From Rodentolepis nana (Eukaryota > Platyhelminthes > Cestoda > Cyclophyllidea > Hymenolepididae), in contig UZAE01000142.1 in the NCBI GenBank assembly GCA_900617975.1, forward strand, positions 1 through 34,258: 34,258 bases of DNA, in the 5' to 3' direction. Under the pieces are notes generated by a model, which did not search any database, was not told the DNA's origin, and was given only the letters and a program-made list of their open reading frames with translations. How positions within the stretch are numbered: the first letter of the stretch is position 1; each line of letters begins with the position of its first letter. Made by a program: the position numbers and the translations under genes. Shown here piece after piece: positions 31,753-34,258 of this stretch.

Positions 31753-34258
31753 CTGCCAAATGAAATAAAATTGATTAGTAAAGATAACGCACAAGACCAA
31801 TTAAATCAAGGGCTGTAGAGGTTAAGATAATAATAAAGAAGAAGGGCTCACTGGATCTTGTGATTCTAAAAATACTCAATCTCACTAAAATTTGATGTTT
31901 TTGCCAGGCTTAGACATAATCTGAAGTCATCAATCCTATTTACTCTCGTCACTTATGAAATTGCATTTCAATTTATGAACAACAATGCACTTTCTCGAGT
32001 TGCTTTAAAATACAAAAAAAATGCTGCGTTTTTTAAATGGGTTTATGCACAATTCTGACAGACGCATTTAAAGGCCTGTGTCTTAATTAAAAAGACACAA
32101 TTTCGTGCCTCGGAGTATAGCACTTCATGCCCTTCGCGCTCGTGTTCGTTCTGAATAGCAAAATCACATTTAGAAACACGGGAATTCAAAATTATCTGTT
32201 TTTAAAAGAGGACCGTATAAAGAGATTAAAAAATTATGCAACTCAGCGAAATCTACGATGTATTCTAATTTCAAATTGATACTTTAAAATGTAACAGATA
32301 TGTTAATTGGCTTGAAGGTTAACAATAATTTAAGTTTAAATTAATAACGAATATTGTTGAGTACAGGATGGGAGGTCAAGCTACTGGCAACTTGTGACAT
32401 AAATGGCCAAGTTGCCAATATACTGTTCTAATCTGCGAGTTGAATTAACATAATTGATAGCGCAGATGTTACCCTAAATACTGGCAGACATCATGAATAG
32501 GATTGAAGCAAACTTGGCAATTATCAGACGTTGTATTCCAAAACATTGAGTGCATTCCATACATTCCATTAATCCTTGTGAAGTGAAGTGAAGTGGTGTG
32601 AAGGGGTCAGGCCCTTCATGTTCAGTCCCTTCCAGAAACCATCTCGCATTCCACCTAGTAACCCCGCATCTCCATCAATGTGTTTACATGGTACAAGTGG
32701 TCGTAGAGAAGACAATTAGTTCTCACTAATCCATGACGGATTGAAACCTGGTTACTTGGAGAGGAGGGGTGGGGGGAGTTGCTTCCAACAGTGAGTCTCA
32801 AATGAATTGCCCTAGAGGTCGCTATTTCAACCCATATTTCTGCACTTGCCTTGAAACAGGATAATTACTTGCTAAGACGTTTGCTAAACAATGAATAATG
32901 CATGGGAAGGTTTGTCTGTCAAACATTAGCTAATTCCATAGTAGAACCGAAATGACACTATGGTTAAGAACGCTTCAAAATGTAAGTATGGAGATACTTA
33001 AGAGTGCAACCTCCTCATTCAAAGCCAATTGAGATATGCACACTACTTTTAATGAATTGAAGGGGAATGTTAAGCTATAGGATATCACGTAGTCTCACAG
33101 TATCTTGGTTCTTCGCTTATCCTGTCTAAAACACGGTGTAGCAGAGGCAAATCAGGCGCATCAAAATAAATACCATCGATTAAGGCAGGGAATGCGTCTA
33201 AGTCATCACTGAAAGAAAGTTCTAATTTAACAGTAATAGGATCTACTTACTTGATCTACTCGATCATTTAATGGCCGGTAAAAGTTCAAATTAACAAATA
33301 ACTAACAGAGGGAACACTTTTTTCTTCAAAATGATTGTAATTTAAGCTTAAGTTTAGCAGTCATTCACATCCTTATTGCTGGATTAAACCGCTTTTAGTT
33401 GCATGAAAGTTACCTCCAATGTCAAACGTGCTTTGGAATTAAAAGTGCTATGCTTAATTAAATAGATTTACAAAAGCCAGAAATTCATCATATGATACTA
33501 GCATGTCACCAATAGCAAATGCTAAGCCAATCCGTATCGATTTTTAGCATGAGCATAGACAAAAGGCCATCTCAGTTTACACATTCCGACAGTGATAAAC
33601 GCCGCGTACAATGTTGCCAGAGGTGGAGTGTGCGATAGACTTACCTCCACGTGGTGCACCCTGGGCAACGTATACTCATACGGCAAAAAAGTCTATTTAC
33701 CGTCAGTTTACTTCTCACTTCAAACTACCATCACCCCCACTGTATGTCAAATTCGACTACTTCAACCGTACTCACCTCACCTTTTTTCCAACTTTGTGTC
33801 TGTCTCTTTTACATCTTTGAAACACTCTCCTGTTCCCCCCCATCTCGACCTTTTTCACTTTGATGTTCCTTCCCCTCTGTGAAGCCTGAAGTCAACTAAA
33901 TGGCTAATGATAACTATCAAAACGCCTGCCATTTGATATAAATAAATAATGTTGCCAGAGGTAAAAAAATACAACTATAACCTCATGTTTCGAAGCGATT
34001 TCTACCACAAATAGTTCTAGAATAACTGAATCATACAGATAGACCTCTAAACCTCGTAAACGAGATCGCGAGTAAAGGGAGGATTCCAAAATAGTGTCAT
34101 AAATAAATTATTGCACTTAAAAATTTAACAAACTGCTTGCAAGCCATAACACTTCCTTAATAAAGCAAAGGGAAACCATTATTGAGTTCACCGTTAGTCT
34201 GAATCAATCGAAGTCACAGCATTATATCAGTTGGAACCTAAAAGAAGTTGTCAAATGA
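31753..34258 (-). other. TLN: Talin upstream intron (incomplete)
   Basis: At least 2.5 kb with no talin-like coding sequence on the minus strand. Contains a short GAAGT tandem (around 32579-32596) and repeat copy 8. The preceding talin exon (R1-R2 or head) lies beyond the right edge. Confidence 0.7.
33625..33947 (+). repeat. Retroposon-like repeat, copy 8 (best-defined)
   Basis: A 323 bp copy flanked by a perfect 15 bp direct repeat, AATGTTGCCAGAGGT, at 33610-33624 and 33948-33962. It begins GGAGTGTGCGATAGACTTAC and ends CATTTGATATAAATAAAT. The duplication defines both ends of the element. It lies upstream of the first talin exon in the window, antisense to talin. Confidence 0.92.

Noticed and set aside
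33631..33660. U1 snRNA or spliced-leader relic suggested by ACTTACCT / AGGTAAGT
   Set aside because: Only the 8-base core matches the U1 5' end. The following sequence does not resemble U1, and no Sm site or spliced-leader sequence could be recognised.
1..34258. Prokaryotic defence, CRISPR, phage or operon systems
   Set aside because: The window is clearly eukaryotic; no direct-repeat/spacer array, operon or bacterial gene was found.

Overview
This is a eukaryotic genomic window, AT-rich and gene-poor. One large split gene on the minus strand, talin, fills roughly 10.2-31.8 kb. I assembled 24 consecutive GT-AG exons (31752 down to 10749). They join in a continuous reading frame of 2072 residues ending in a TGA stop. 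The product runs from about rod bundle R3 through R4-R13 (with R8 inserted in R7) and the actin-binding I/LWEQ region to the C-terminal dimerisation helix. The first exon here begins at a splice acceptor, so the FERM head and bundles R1-R2 lie beyond the right edge. Talin is the cytoskeletal adaptor linking integrin tails to F-actin and vinculin at adhesions.

Organism: talin marks a metazoan or amoebozoan lineage. Many ~66-76 nt introns mixed with kilobase introns, together with sequence divergence, suggest an invertebrate. A parasitic flatworm (cestode-like) is my best guess, but it is inference and nothing in the window proves it.

Layout: 1-10.2 kb is intergenic and downstream DNA with four copies of an interspersed repeat, a GC-rich tandem array, C-homopolymers and one CpG/CCAAT-containing island. 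10.2-10.75 kb is the probable talin 3' UTR. 10.75-22.1 kb holds talin exons 9-24, including a compact block at 17.3-22.1 kb. 22.1-31.75 kb holds exons 1-8 of the window, with larger introns. 31.75-34.26 kb is upstream intron with one more repeat copy.

The most notable structure besides talin is a ~320 bp interspersed repeat present eight times. It has a constant 5' start and an ATAA-rich 3' tail, and five copies have flanking direct repeats (7-15 bp) that look like target-site duplications. It therefore behaves like a short non-LTR retroposon of unrecognised family. All copies inside or upstream of talin lie antisense to the gene and place splice-donor-like sequences on the talin sense strand. 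I saw no tRNA, rRNA, CRISPR or prokaryotic system. The remaining open frames look like chance or repeat-derived ORFs.
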